Below are positions 26,523 to 36,483 of a DNA stretch of 64,000 bases, piece after piece. This DNA comes from Pedobacter sp. R20-19 (lineage in GTDB: Bacteria > Bacteroidota > Bacteroidia > Sphingobacteriales > Sphingobacteriaceae). The number at the start of each line of letters is the position of its first letter. Positions within the stretch are counted from its first letter, which is position 1. The stretch covers positions 1 to 64,000 of the forward strand of contig NZ_JCKI01000007.1 in the NCBI RefSeq assembly GCF_000708265.2, written 5' to 3'. Below the pieces are notes generated by a model that was not told the origin of the DNA, searched no databases, and saw only the letters and a program-made list of their open reading frames with translations. The translations under genes and the position numbers were made by a program.

Positions 26523-28928
26523 CTAGTTCCTCAACGGTTTCCCTTTTGTTATAATCGATTGAATCCGCTCTAATGATTTCCTTTCACCCGCAAGAGATAA
26601 AAATGCTTCCCTTTCCAAATCCAATAGATATTGTTCACTTACTTCTGTAGGAGACGATAAATCGCCGCCACACATCACGTAACCTAGTTTTTCGGAGATT
26701 TTTTTATCATGTTCAGAAATATAATGACCGGCATACATACTATTTGCACCTGCATAAACAATTCCTAAACCTTGCTTACCAAGTACTTTAATATCTGTTC
26801 TTTGTACAGGTTTGGTATATCCGGCATCTGCCAGCTCAATTGCTTTCGCCTTAGCATCAGCCAGTAAGCGATTGCGGTTCATGGAGATGGAAAATTTATC
26901 TTTTTGCAAATAACCTAATTCAAAGGCTTCATAACCAGAAGTGGAAACTTTTGCCATTCCGATGGTTAAAAAGCGCTCTTTCAAAGCATTCTGAACGATT
27001 TGATCATCCTTATATTCATCAGAAGCGCGTAAGGCAAACTCTTTTGTTCCGCCACCGCCAGGAATTACACCAACCCCAAATTCAACTAAACCCATATAAG
27101 TTTCAGCTGATAACTGAACGTGATCGGCATGTAAGCTAAATTCGCAACCACCACCTAAAGTTAAATTATGCGGTGCTACTACAACCGGAATAGAAGAGTA
27201 ACGAATGCGCATAGAGGTATTCTGAAACATGCGAATGGCCATATTTAATTCATCCCATTCCTGCTCTACCGCCATCATGAAAATCATCCCAACATTTGCA
27301 CCTGCAGAGAAATTTGCACCATCGTTACCAATCACCAGACCTCGATAGTCTTTTTCCGCCATATCGATAGCCTTATTGATACCTGAAATCACATCACCGC
27401 CAATGGTATTCATTTTGGTATGGAATTCAACATTTAATATGCCATCACCCAAATCAATTATAGAAACGCCTGAATTTTTCCAAAGGGTTTTATTTTCACG
27501 GATATTATCCAGAATGATAAACTCATCTGTTCCAGGTAATGCTTGATAAGATTTGGTAGGGATATCATAATACTTCTTAATGCCTGCTTCAACTTTATAA
27601 AATGAAGTGAAACCAGCATCAAGCATTTCATGCACCCAAGCTGCTGCTTGATTTCCATATTGCTCCATCCCTTCTACGCCTTCTTTTACACCAATAGCAT
27701 CCCAAAGTTCAAACGGCCCCAATTCCCAACCGAAACCAGCACGCATCGCATCATCAATACGGTACAATTCATCGGAAATTTCGGGGATACGATCTGAAAC
27801 ATATTCAAACAACCCAAAAGAAGAATGGCGGAATAATTCTCCTGCCTTGTCTTTTCCTTTGGCAAAAATCTTCATGCGATCCTGAAGATTTTCAACAGGT
27901 TTGGTCATTTCTAATGTTGCTGATTTGACCTTTTCCTGAGGTTTATATTCCAAAGTTTTCAAATCCAGCGCAAGAATCTCTGTTTTTCCTTCTGCAGTTT
28001 TAGTTTTTTTATAGAAACCTTGCTTGGTTTTATCACCCAGCCATTTATTTTCTTCCATTTTCTGCACATAGGCAGGAAGTTTAAATAAATCGTGTGCTTT
28101 ATCGTCAGGGCAATTATCATATAAGCCTTTTGCCACCTTAATCATGGTATCTAAGCCCACAACATCAGAGGTACGGAAAGTAGCCGACTTTGGTCTGCCC
28201 AATGCAGGACCTGTAAATTTATCAACCTCTTCTACTGTTAAATCAAGTTTATCAACCAGATGAAGCAAGGCCATAATGGAATAAACGCCCACGCGATTGG
28301 CAATAAATGCAGGCGTATCCTTACATAAAACAGTCGTTTTACCTAAAAATTTATCACCGTAATGCATGAGAAAGTCAACAATTTCTGGTTTGGTATGTGG
28401 TGTTGGAATCACCTCCAATAATTTTAAATACCGTGGCGGATTAAAAAAGTGTGTTCCACAGAAATGTGCTTTAAAATCTTCACTTCTACCTTCAGCCATT
28501 AAATGAATGGGAATGCCTGAGGTATTAGAGGTAACTAATGTACCTGGTTTACGAAATTGTTCTATCTGCTCGAAAACCTTTTTCTTAATGTCTAAATTCT
28601 CTACCACTACTTCGATCACCCAATCGAAACCAGCAATTTTCGACATATCATCATCGAAGTTTCCAGTTTTGATTTTATTCAATACTTTCTTAGTATATAC
28701 AGGTGATGGGTTTGTTTTCACAGCAGTTTGCAAAGCCGTATTAACAATTCGGTTCTTTACTGCTGGCTTATCTAAAGTCAATCCTTTTGCCTGTTCATCT
28801 GCAGTCAGTTCTTTAGGTGCAATATCCAAAAGCAAAACCTCTACACCAATATTGGCAAAGTGGCATGCAATTCTTGAACCCATGATACCCGAACCCAGAA
28901 CGGCAACTTTATTAATGCTTCGTTTCAT
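26523..28928 (-). CDS. 3-hydroxyacyl-CoA dehydrogenase / enoyl-CoA hydratase (FadN-like)
   Basis: This bifunctional beta-oxidation enzyme hydrates enoyl-CoA and oxidises the resulting 3-hydroxyacyl-CoA. In this 801-residue protein the dehydrogenase comes first (VAVLGSGIMGSRIACHFA NAD site near residue 10; HFFNPPRYLKLLEVIPTPHT; VLCKDTPAFIANRVG) and the crotonase domain follows at about 500-720 (GNDGANFSAGANVGMI oxyanion region). This order is the FadN arrangement, opposite to FadB. It is the first enzyme gene of the operon, downstream of the MarR gene. Confidence 0.93.
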   Translation of the reverse strand: MKRSINKVAVLGSGIMGSRIACHFANIGVEVLLLDIAPKELTADEQAKGLTLDKPAVKNRIVNTALQTAVKTNPSPVYTKKVLNKIKTGNFDDDMSKIAGFDWVIEVVVENLDIKKKVFEQIEQFRKPGTLVTSNTSGIPIHLMAEGRSEDFKAHFCGTHFFNPPRYLKLLEVIPTPHTKPEIVDFLMHYGDKFLGKTTVLCKDTPAFIANRVGVYSIMALLHLVDKLDLTVEEVDKFTGPALGRPKSATFRTSDVVGLDTMIKVAKGLYDNCPDDKAHDLFKLPAYVQKMEENKWLGDKTKQGFYKKTKTAEGKTEILALDLKTLEYKPQEKVKSATLEMTKPVENLQDRMKIFAKGKDKAGELFRHSSFGLFEYVSDRIPEISDELYRIDDAMRAGFGWELGPFELWDAIGVKEGVEGMEQYGNQAAAWVHEMLDAGFTSFYKVEAGIKKYYDIPTKSYQALPGTDEFIILDNIRENKTLWKNSGVSIIDLGDGILNVEFHTKMNTIGGDVISGINKAIDMAEKDYRGLVIGNDGANFSAGANVGMIFMMAVEQEWDELNMAIRMFQNTSMRIRYSSIPVVVAPHNLTLGGGCEFSLHADHVQLSAETYMGLVEFGVGVIPGGGGTKEFALRASDEYKDDQIVQNALKERFLTIGMAKVSTSGYEAFELGYLQKDKFSISMNRNRLLADAKAKAIELADAGYTKPVQRTDIKVLGKQGLGIVYAGANSMYAGHYISEHDKKISEKLGYVMCGGDLSSPTEVSEQYLLDLEREAFLSLAGERKSLERIQSIITKGKPLRN

Positions 28929-29089
28929 CAGTTTCTATTTATTATTTTATTGATCTGATCAACCTTGCAGTAAAAGTTTAAATAATTTATGCTGCTTTGG
29001 TTCATCATTATTCTAAATTTTTATTTCTGTAATATATTTAACTACCTCTGGCAATTAAAAAACCATTAAAAATTTTCACTATCAAATAG

Positions 29090-29524
29090 TTAATCAACAG
29101 TATAAGCTACGGTAATGTCATTCAATTTGATTAACAGATTGATAAAGGTTTCTTTTTCTTTTTTGGAGAAATGTTCATCCAGATATTCATTAAACTTTCG
29201 CACAACACCCTTAGCTAGCTGCTTTTTCTCCTTACCAAAGTCAGTTAGAAAAACCTTTACCGATCGCTTATCTCCTGCAGAAGCTTCCCGATAAATTAAT
29301 TTCGCCTCTTCCATGTTATTCAACATTCTGGATAAACTGGTTGCCTTTACACCAAGCAAGCCTGCCAGGTTAGAAACAGCAGTACCTTCTTCATCATTAA
29401 TATTGATCAGCATATAACCAATCGCCTGGGTAATTCCAAAACCAGACGCCATTTGATTGTATTTGTTAAACATATTTTGCCATGCAAATTTCACATGGTA
29501 ATCAATAGTTTGCTGTTGTTTCAT
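29090..29524 (-). CDS. MarR family transcriptional regulator
   Basis: This is a 144-residue winged-helix regulator. The DNA-binding part runs through GTAVSNLAGLLGVKATSLSR (recognition helix) and the wing REASAGDKRSVKVFLTDFGK. N- and C-terminal helices form the dimer interface. It lies 161 bp upstream of the beta-oxidation genes on the same strand, so control of fatty-acid degradation, perhaps with an acyl-CoA ligand, is a reasonable inference. Two palindromes sit directly upstream of its start and could be autoregulatory operators. Confidence 0.88.
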   Translation of the reverse strand: MKQQQTIDYHVKFAWQNMFNKYNQMASGFGITQAIGYMLININDEEGTAVSNLAGLLGVKATSLSRMLNNMEEAKLIYREASAGDKRSVKVFLTDFGKEKKQLAKGVVRKFNEYLDEHFSKKEKETFINLLIKLNDITVAYTVD

Positions 29525-29536
29525 TTCACTAATTTA

Positions 29537-29583
29537 TTATGCTTGCATAACAAAGCTAATGAATGTATTTTGTTATTGCAATA
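29537..29583. promoter_or_regulatory. Candidate MarR operators
   Basis: Two palindromes lie between the marR start and the divergent gene: TTATGCTTGCATAA (29537-29550, 6-bp arms) and TATTGCAATA (29574-29583, perfect). They are 37 bp start to start. Both have the TTGCA/TATTGC flavour typical of MarR-type half sites, and their position fits repression of marR and possibly of the divergent gene. Confidence 0.45.
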
Positions 29584-29649
29584 GAAAATTTCAAAATAAT
29601 TGTTAAAAGATTCTTATAATAGAGGGATACAAATTATACCCTAAGTATT

Positions 29650-30609
29650 ATGCTTTTTAAGAAAAGAAATCTAGTCATATATTTAATGATGCTACCTGGC
29701 TTATCCTCCCTGGCACAAACATCATATTTTGGAAATGTAGCAACCAACACTGAAAAAATAGAGAAATTTAAGAAAACGACTACCTTATTTACGCTACCCT
29801 ATTCTGGATATAAAGACATTGAAAAATATAATGAGGCGATAAAAAAGGTCTGGACAATTACCCCTTACAAAATTATTAAACCTGAAGAATTGGCAACCTA
29901 TCAGCGCGCTGCAGATTATTCTTTTTTTTATCTTGATTCCTACCGTGAACAGATCGATACCGTTAAAAATCTAAACCTGGTTTACGCACTAAAGGTAACT
30001 TCACCATCACAAAAACCCAATCTGATGGAAGAAACTACGCTGGCTACAGTAACGTTATTTCCTGATGCAATTACCAACCTGCAAATGATGCTTATTGAGC
30101 AGTCTTATTCTAAAAGAGCTGCAAAATCAAAACAATTAAGTTTTCTTTATAATCAGGCTACTTTCTTCAATTGGTCTCCTGGTTTTCTATCCGGTTATTT
30201 AAAGCAGATTAACGACGGATTGTTATCGAACCAAATACGTGGATTAGATTATTCGTTTTACAACACTAAAAGACTTCCAAAACTGGTTAATGAAACATTG
30301 TATGTTCCTGAATATATTAGGGAAGTGTTCTCTTCACAAACCGCTCCTTTGACACAAGACACTCCAGCGGAGGAACAATATCGTTATAAATTGAAATTCG
30401 TATCAAACGCAACACTGGATAGCTTGATCCTGACCAAAGATTCGAACATTAAATACTTGATTTATACTAAGCGATCGAATGATAAAATCATCAGCATTTA
30501 TGATAGCACAGACGGATTATTGATCTATCAGATATTCTCCTTTCAATCACCCAATTTTAGCATGAGCGATTTGAATAATATAAAAAAGACAATCAAATTG
30601 ATTCAATAA
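29650..30609 (+). CDS. Secreted protein of unknown function
   Basis: I do not recognise this 319-residue protein. It begins with a signal peptide (LVIYLMMLPGLSSLAQ), so the mature form should be periplasmic or outer-membrane associated. The rest is mixed alpha/beta with no cysteine or repeat pattern I can name; TLFTLPYSGYKDIEKY and SNDKIISIYDSTDGLLIYQ are its more distinctive segments. It is divergent from marR, shares that intergenic region, and ends before a bidirectional terminator. Confidence 0.75.
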   Translation: MLFKKRNLVIYLMMLPGLSSLAQTSYFGNVATNTEKIEKFKKTTTLFTLPYSGYKDIEKYNEAIKKVWTITPYKIIKPEELATYQRAADYSFFYLDSYREQIDTVKNLNLVYALKVTSPSQKPNLMEETTLATVTLFPDAITNLQMMLIEQSYSKRAAKSKQLSFLYNQATFFNWSPGFLSGYLKQINDGLLSNQIRGLDYSFYNTKRLPKLVNETLYVPEYIREVFSSQTAPLTQDTPAEEQYRYKLKFVSNATLDSLILTKDSNIKYLIYTKRSNDKIISIYDSTDGLLIYQIFSFQSPNFSMSDLNNIKKTIKLIQ

Positions 30610-30644
30610 TCGTATTTTCCAATTTACGGTAAAAAAGTTATACC

Positions 30645-30682
30645 AAAAAAAAAGCTCCCGATTTTCATCGGGAGCTTTTTTA
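30645..30682. terminator. Bidirectional terminator
   Basis: AAGCTCCCGAT and ATCGGGAGCTT form an 11-bp stem with a TTTC loop, flanked by an A run on the left and a T run on the right. It serves the plus-strand gene at 29650 and the minus-strand OmpA gene at 30700. Confidence 0.88.
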
Positions 30683-30699
30683 TTATAATTTTCTATCGA

Positions 30700-32013
30700 C
30701 TAGTAAAGTGTAAATTCTACACGACGGTTTTGTTGACGACCAGCTGCAGTTTTGTTTGTTGCAATTGGTTGACCCATTCCGTAACCTGTAGCCTCAATAC
30801 GTGATGCATTTGCACCTTGAGATACTAAGTAAGCTTTTACAGATTCAGCTCTTTCTTTAGATAAACGTAAGTTCAATTCTTTTGAACCAGTGTTATCTGT
30901 ATGACCAGCTAATTTTAAGCTGAAGTTTTTCTGTACTAATAATGCAGCAACTCTATTTAGTGAAGCATAAGATTTAGAACGGATAGTAGCTTTACCTAAA
31001 TCAAACTCTAAGTTTTTAATGGCTTCGCTTACTACTCTACGATCTTCTTCAGTAATTACAGTTACCTGAGGTTTTGGAGTTACTAATGGACAACCTGAAC
31101 CATCTACTACAGTTCCTGATGGAGTATCTGGACATTTATCTAATTTATCAGCAACACCGTCACCATCAGAATCTTTTAAAATGTCAGCCATATCTGCACG
31201 CAATTTTGCGTTTTCAGCTTTTTGAGCATCAAGATCACCTTTTAAAGCATCAGCAGTTTGTTTTGCTTTTAATGCCTCATCATAAGTTAAAGCAACCGGA
31301 TTGTGGAAAGCCAATTGTTTTCCGCTTCCTAAAGCAAATTCTAAACCAGCATAAGCATAGTTATATTTATCATTGCTTCCCCTGTAATAACCATCTAAGT
31401 TATCGCCATCAACAAAGTTGATTGTCCAACCTAAATCGAAGTTAACCGCATCAGAGATTTTAAATTTAGCGCCAAGACCTACCGGGATAATTAATTCACT
31501 GATTGTTTTATCACCAGCATATAATGAAGTACCGCTAGCAGTTGTAATTGTTGGCTTGTAACCAGCTAAACCTGCACCAGCAGATACATAAAGCTGTAAA
31601 GCATTTTCTTTTTTGAACATATCGATGTTAAACATGTTCACTACAGCATTTAAACTACCCGAATATTCCAATTGAGTATCAAAAGCTTTAACAGTAGAGT
31701 TATTTGTTACGCCACTGTCATAAGCCTCGGTATTATCACCCTTTAGTTTACCTCTTACCCCGTCTAAACGTAAAGAGAAATAAGGTGTAAATTGTTTCTT
31801 AATGTAAAGGCCATAACCAAAACTAGTTTTGTTGTTGCTAAAATCATTTTTACCACCTAACGGAGAAAGTGGAGTTAGAGCACCAGCATTAACACCGATA
31901 GACCAAGTTCTGAAAGGTGTAGTTGAGGTAACCGGCTCCTGTGCCGAAGCTGCAGTTCCGATGAACAAACCGGCCAATGCTACCGGTAAAGTCTTAAATA
32001 GATTTAATTTCAT
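30700..32013 (-). CDS. OmpA family outer-membrane protein with thrombospondin type 3 segment
   Basis: This is a 437-residue outer-membrane protein. A signal peptide (ending GTAASAQ) is followed by an eight-strand-type beta barrel (about 30-235), a short coiled-coil stretch (DALKGDLDAQKAENAKLRAD), a calcium-binding thrombospondin type 3 segment (DSDGDGVADKLDKCPD), and the C-terminal OmpA peptidoglycan-binding domain (about 325-437; LAGHTDNTGSKELNLRLSKE, GYGMGQPIATNKT, RRVEFTLY). It anchors the outer membrane to the cell wall. It is a single-gene unit with its own terminator. Confidence 0.93.
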   Translation of the reverse strand: MKLNLFKTLPVALAGLFIGTAASAQEPVTSTTPFRTWSIGVNAGALTPLSPLGGKNDFSNNKTSFGYGLYIKKQFTPYFSLRLDGVRGKLKGDNTEAYDSGVTNNSTVKAFDTQLEYSGSLNAVVNMFNIDMFKKENALQLYVSAGAGLAGYKPTITTASGTSLYAGDKTISELIIPVGLGAKFKISDAVNFDLGWTINFVDGDNLDGYYRGSNDKYNYAYAGLEFALGSGKQLAFHNPVALTYDEALKAKQTADALKGDLDAQKAENAKLRADMADILKDSDGDGVADKLDKCPDTPSGTVVDGSGCPLVTPKPQVTVITEEDRRVVSEAIKNLEFDLGKATIRSKSYASLNRVAALLVQKNFSLKLAGHTDNTGSKELNLRLSKERAESVKAYLVSQGANASRIEATGYGMGQPIATNKTAAGRQQNRRVEFTLY

Positions 32014-32102
32014 GTTTGTTATATTAATTTTTAAGCGTTAGCCATGATAAGCAATTGCCATACCAAAAATAACATTTTAAGAAAATTTTAACCAATTGAA
32101 TC

Positions 32103-33818
32103 CTAATACCCAATGGCTTTATCATCACCACGTGGATCTGCTCCTCCCTGATAACTTCCATTTTTGGTTTTCAGTATAGCATCTACTCTACCAATAGCTC
32201 CCCGAGGCACGATTTTATATCCTTTTAATTTTAGTTTTTCTAGTGATACACTATCAATTGCATCCTTTTCTACATACACTTCATCTGGTAACCATTGGTG
32301 GTGAAATTTCTTTGCAGACACAGCCTGTTGCATATTCATGTTAAAATCAATCACATTAATAATGGTTTGAAAAACGGAAGTAATGATGGTTGAACCGCCA
32401 GGTGTACCTACCACCATAAATAAATTTCCATTTTTCTCTACAATGCTTGGGGTCATAGAACTTAACATCCGTTTATTAGCCGCAATGGCATTGGCCTCTC
32501 CACCAACCAGCCCATACATATTAGGTGAACCTGGTTTTACGGAAAAATCATCCATTTCATTATTTAAGAGAAAACCAGCGCCTTTCACCACAACCAGCGA
32601 TCCATAAGAACCATTAAGCGTAGTGGTGATGGAAACAGCATTCCCATCATGATCTACAATAGAAAAGTGTGTCGTTTCTTCATGTTCAGCACCGTTGATT
32701 TCTCCAGCCATAACCTGGCTACTTGGTGTAGCAGCAGCCCAACTAAAATTAGCCATACGTTTCTTATTATAGGTTTCGCTAAGCAACTGGCTTTGCGGAA
32801 CATGGTAAAAATCAGGATCACCAAGATGTGTTGCACGATCTGCATAAACCCTTCTTTCTGCTTCTACAATTACTCGAATTGTAGAATCTTGATTGTAACC
32901 CCATTTTTTTAGGGGAAAAGGTTCTACACTTTTTAACAATTGGATTAATGCAATCCCTCCACTAGAAGTTGGCGGCATGGTAATAATTTTGTAACCCCGA
33001 TAATCACCTGTAATAGGCTTGCGCCATTTGGCATGGTAATTTTGTAAATCCTCTTTCGTAATTAACCCTTTTCCACCTTGCATTTCTGCCACAATAGAAT
33101 CAGCAACAGCCCCCTCATAAAAACCTGCTCTACCTTTTTCCTGAATGAGTTTTAGTGTATTTGCCAGTTCATTCTGCACAAGCAAATCATTTTCTTTCCA
33201 GGTACTTTCTAGATTTACAAATGCCGTTCCCTTAGGATTAAACATCATAAGTTTTTGATGTAAACCATTCAATTCTCCTGCCTGGCGCTTTGTAATTTTG
33301 AAACCGTTATGAGCTAAGTCTACTGCAGGCTGTAATACCTGTGCCCAGGTTAACTTACCATATTTGCGATGGGCTTCTACCATCCCATCAACAGATCCCG
33401 GAACACCAGCAGCCAAATGTCCATATAAGCTTTTGTCTACAATAGGATTTCCTGATGCATCCAGATACATATCCCTGCTTGCACCTGCAGCAGCTTTTTC
33501 TCTAAAATCTAATGCATTGATTTCGCCCTTTGCAGAACGATAAACCATAAAACCACCGCCACCAATATTGCCTGCATTCGGGTACACTACAGCTAATGCA
33601 AACTGAACGGCTACCGCAGCATCAACTGCATTTCCTCCTTTTTTTAGGATATCTATCCCTACCTGTGAAGCTTCCGGATGAGCAGACACCACCATTCCAT
33701 TTTTATATTCACCACTATTGTTTTTACCAAGTTGCCCGGTTACACATCCTGAAATAATGATAGCAATGGTGATAAAAACCGTTGAGAATTTAATGAGCGG
33801 CTTTATAGTTTTCTGCAT
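32103..33818 (-). CDS. ggt: Gamma-glutamyltransferase, lipoprotein form
   Basis: This enzyme hydrolyses or transfers the gamma-glutamyl group of glutathione in the periplasm. The proenzyme self-cleaves before a threonine, here in EETTHFSIVDHDGNAVS, to give two subunits. The N-terminal part has NAGNIGGGGFMVYRS and GGNAVDAAVAVQFALAVVYP, and the C-terminal subunit has the GSPGGST-like VGTPGGSTII. A lipobox (IIISGCVTG) suggests membrane anchoring. I prefer ATG 33818, six residues inside the longest frame. It overlaps the 3' end of the acyl-CoA ligase gene by about 29 bp, so the two are coupled. Confidence 0.93.
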   Translation of the reverse strand: MQKTIKPLIKFSTVFITIAIIISGCVTGQLGKNNSGEYKNGMVVSAHPEASQVGIDILKKGGNAVDAAVAVQFALAVVYPNAGNIGGGGFMVYRSAKGEINALDFREKAAAGASRDMYLDASGNPIVDKSLYGHLAAGVPGSVDGMVEAHRKYGKLTWAQVLQPAVDLAHNGFKITKRQAGELNGLHQKLMMFNPKGTAFVNLESTWKENDLLVQNELANTLKLIQEKGRAGFYEGAVADSIVAEMQGGKGLITKEDLQNYHAKWRKPITGDYRGYKIITMPPTSSGGIALIQLLKSVEPFPLKKWGYNQDSTIRVIVEAERRVYADRATHLGDPDFYHVPQSQLLSETYNKKRMANFSWAAATPSSQVMAGEINGAEHEETTHFSIVDHDGNAVSITTTLNGSYGSLVVVKGAGFLLNNEMDDFSVKPGSPNMYGLVGGEANAIAANKRMLSSMTPSIVEKNGNLFMVVGTPGGSTIITSVFQTIINVIDFNMNMQQAVSAKKFHHQWLPDEVYVEKDAIDSVSLEKLKLKGYKIVPRGAIGRVDAILKTKNGSYQGGADPRGDDKAIGY

Positions 33819-35574
33819 CCTTATATATTTTTTCAATTATATCAATATTTTTTTCTGTAATCACTTTTCGTTTTAAGCTTAATTTAGGGGTTAGCTCCCC
33901 ACCATCAATGCTCCATTCTTTTGGCAGTAAAGCGAATCTTTTAACCTGCTCCCACTTACCAAAATCAACACTTAATGATTCAATAACTTCATTATACTTA
34001 ACTAGAACCTGCTTGTTTTTAATTAGTTCTTCTTGGGTAGTAAAGGCGATCCCCTTCTTCATTGCCCAGGATTTAAGGGTTTCAAAATTAGGAACAATTA
34101 AAGCTGATGGAAATTTTCTATTCTCCCCTAAAACCATAATCTGCTCAATAAAAATAGATTCTTTATATTTATTCTCCAGCATTTGCGGAGCTACATATTT
34201 ACCACCTGCCGTTTTAAACATTTCTTTTTTGCGATCGGTAATCTTTAAAAATCTACCATCTATTAATTCGCCGATATCACCAGTATGGAACCATCCATCC
34301 TGATCAAGTGCTTCATCTGTTAAATCAGGGCGTTTGTAGTAACCTTTCATTACCTGATGACCTCTGGTTAACACTTCACCATCTTGCGCAATTTTAACTT
34401 CCACACCTGTAATTACTTCACCAACGGTTCCAAACATGGTGCCGCCAAAACGATTGACCGTAATTACCGGAGAGGTTTCTGTTAAGCCATAACCTTCGAA
34501 AACAGGCATACCCGCAGCCCAAAAAATTCGTGCCAGGCGTGGATTTAATGCCGCACCTCCCGATACGATAACGACAATGTCCCCACCTAAGGCTTCCTGC
34601 CATTTTTTAAATACTAATTTTCTGGCTATCCATAATTGGAAATTATACCAGGTTCCTGCATCAATCGTGTATCGCTCTGCCAATGCAACCGACCAAAAGA
34701 AAAGTCCTTTTTTAATGCCTGTTAATGACTTGCCCTTTTCCATGATTTTATCATATACCTTTTCCAGCAACCGGGGTACTGTAGAAAATGCATTGGGTTT
34801 TACATGTTGAATATCTGCTACAATAGTTTCCATACTTTCTGCATAATAAACTGCCGTATGGTTATATAAATACAGATAAATAATCATCCGCTCAAAAATG
34901 TGTGACAATGGCAAAAAGCTTAATCCCTTTTCTACACCTTTGGGCATAACCACTAATGAATTAACAAAATTGGAAACCAGGTTACTGTGCGTTAACATTA
35001 CACCTTTAGGCGTTCCTGTTGTACCTGAAGTATAAATCAGCGTGAGAATATCTTCTGGCTCTACTTTATCGCGGTATTCATCCAGATGAATATCAATTGC
35101 AGATTTCCCCAAATCAGTTAAAATTTTCCAATTCTCAACACCTTCAACCTCATTAAAACTGTATATTCTAATAGCAGGATTGATCTCCTGAACACATGGC
35201 TTTACCTTCTCATATAGTTCCTGATCGGCAACAAAAATGATGGAAATTTCGGCGTCTTTTAAAATGAACTGAATATCATGTGCAGCTAAAGTTGGATATA
35301 ATGGAATTTGATAAGCACCGATCTGATTAACCGCAAAATCAACAATATTCCATTCTGGCCTGTTGTGAGACATTACCCCCACCCTACTGTCTTTCGCCAT
35401 TCCAACGTTGATTAATCCGCGGCTCAGGTCATCAACAGCACTGCAGAATTCTGTTGTACTGTAATTGACCCACTTTCCTTTAATTTTCCCACTAACAAAT
35501 TCTTGCTTAGGTTTTTCCAAGCTGTATTTTAATAGATCGAAAACTCGTTTAATTTCTGCAGCCATATCATTCAA
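33790..35574 (-). CDS. Long-chain fatty-acid-CoA ligase (AMP-dependent)
   Basis: This enzyme activates fatty acids to acyl-CoA through an acyl-adenylate. The 594-residue protein has the P-loop motif YTSGTTGTPKGVMLTHSN, FLPLSHIFERM, the adenine motif GYGLTETSPVIT, and WFHTGDIGELIDGRFLKITD. The C-terminal domain is of the eukaryotic-like long-chain type common in Bacteroidota. It supplies substrate for the beta-oxidation genes 5 kb away but is a separate unit with ggt. The 256 bp upstream (35575-35830) hold no gene that I can see. Confidence 0.93.
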   Translation of the reverse strand: MNDMAAEIKRVFDLLKYSLEKPKQEFVSGKIKGKWVNYSTTEFCSAVDDLSRGLINVGMAKDSRVGVMSHNRPEWNIVDFAVNQIGAYQIPLYPTLAAHDIQFILKDAEISIIFVADQELYEKVKPCVQEINPAIRIYSFNEVEGVENWKILTDLGKSAIDIHLDEYRDKVEPEDILTLIYTSGTTGTPKGVMLTHSNLVSNFVNSLVVMPKGVEKGLSFLPLSHIFERMIIYLYLYNHTAVYYAESMETIVADIQHVKPNAFSTVPRLLEKVYDKIMEKGKSLTGIKKGLFFWSVALAERYTIDAGTWYNFQLWIARKLVFKKWQEALGGDIVVIVSGGAALNPRLARIFWAAGMPVFEGYGLTETSPVITVNRFGGTMFGTVGEVITGVEVKIAQDGEVLTRGHQVMKGYYKRPDLTDEALDQDGWFHTGDIGELIDGRFLKITDRKKEMFKTAGGKYVAPQMLENKYKESIFIEQIMVLGENRKFPSALIVPNFETLKSWAMKKGIAFTTQEELIKNKQVLVKYNEVIESLSVDFGKWEQVKRFALLPKEWSIDGGELTPKLSLKRKVITEKNIDIIEKIYKDAENYKAAH

Positions 35575-35830
35575 TAATATTTGGTTAAGTTAAAAAAATC
35601 AACATAAAAGATATCACATCTATATATGTTTCCCTTCGAATAATTTTGCCTGAAGCGAATAAGCCAGAACAAATTTATCATTCAAAAATATTTGACTAAA
35701 CTTAAGAATTACATAATTACTATGCAAGCATTGTTTTTTATCTTTATCATTTTGACTCAAAAAACATAATCGGCATTAAAGTTGCTAGGCAGATCTTAAT
35801 TAAGAAAATTATTAATTTAAAAGATCAATT

Positions 35831-36307
35831 ATGAAGAAGTTGTTTACAATTTTAGGATGCATTGCTTTATTTACAGTTGCTACAACAACCGTTAAAGCTC
35901 AAAATTACAAAAACGCAATTGGTGGTCGTTTTGGAAGTTACAATGGTGTTTCTTTTAAAACAGGCTTAAGCAAAGGTGCTATGTTAGAGTTAATTGGAAA
36001 TTTTAGAAGTAACAATAGTTTTAGCTGGGTACAATTAACAGGCTTATATGAAGTTTATAATCCAATTAAAGGTGCTGACGGCTTAAATTGGTACTACGGT
36101 GGTGGTGCAAGTGTTGGCTCTGTGAAAAATAAATTTAGTGATCAAAGCGACATTTATTTGGGTGTAAATGGTGTTTTAGGTTTAGATTATAAATTTAAAG
36201 GTGCTCCAATCAATTTATCTTTAGACTGGATTCCTACTTTAAGATTAACACCAGATACTGATTTTTATAGTGGTGATGTTGGTTTAGGTGTACGTTTCAC
36301 TTTCTAA
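35831..36307 (+). CDS. Small outer-membrane beta-barrel-like protein
   Basis: The 158-residue protein has a signal peptide (ILGCIALFTVATTTVKAQ) and then alternating strands ending in aromatic VGLGVRFTF, the C-terminal signature of outer-membrane barrels. About eight amphipathic strands are visible, so an eight-stranded barrel is plausible. Function is unknown. The gene is monocistronic and is followed by a hairpin that recurs 5.66 kb away at the other end of the toxin island. Confidence 0.75.
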   Translation: MKKLFTILGCIALFTVATTTVKAQNYKNAIGGRFGSYNGVSFKTGLSKGAMLELIGNFRSNNSFSWVQLTGLYEVYNPIKGADGLNWYYGGGASVGSVKNKFSDQSDIYLGVNGVLGLDYKFKGAPINLSLDWIPTLRLTPDTDFYSGDVGLGVRFTF

Positions 36308-36325
36308 AAAATATTTTTTTTTTAC

Positions 36326-36372
36326 AAAAAAGTCCTGCTAGATTCATTTCTTGCAGGAATTTTTTATTGACT
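36326..36372. repeat. Left copy of a 47-bp direct repeat containing a terminator
   Basis: The sequence matches 41986-42032 at 46 of 47 positions. It contains the hairpin GTCCTGC/GCAGGA with flanking A and T runs. The single mismatch (A here, C in the right copy) breaks one stem pair. The two copies enclose the whole toxin island in direct orientation. Confidence 0.9.
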
Positions 36373-36483
36373 ATAAAATCACATCCCAGCTTTTCTTCTT
36401 TATAATAGTTACCAAAGTAACCTTTTAAGAAAATATTTGAATTATAGATAAAAACAACGGAGGTGGGTTAAGTATATTTTTAA

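Noticed and set aside
28507..28953. 148-codon plus-strand open frame at the start of the fadN-like gene
   Set aside because: It lies antisense to the conserved NAD-binding domain and is explained by codon structure of that gene.
35831..36307. Small barrel gene as part of the toxin island
   Set aside because: It lies outside the 47-bp repeats, on the other strand, with normal base composition.
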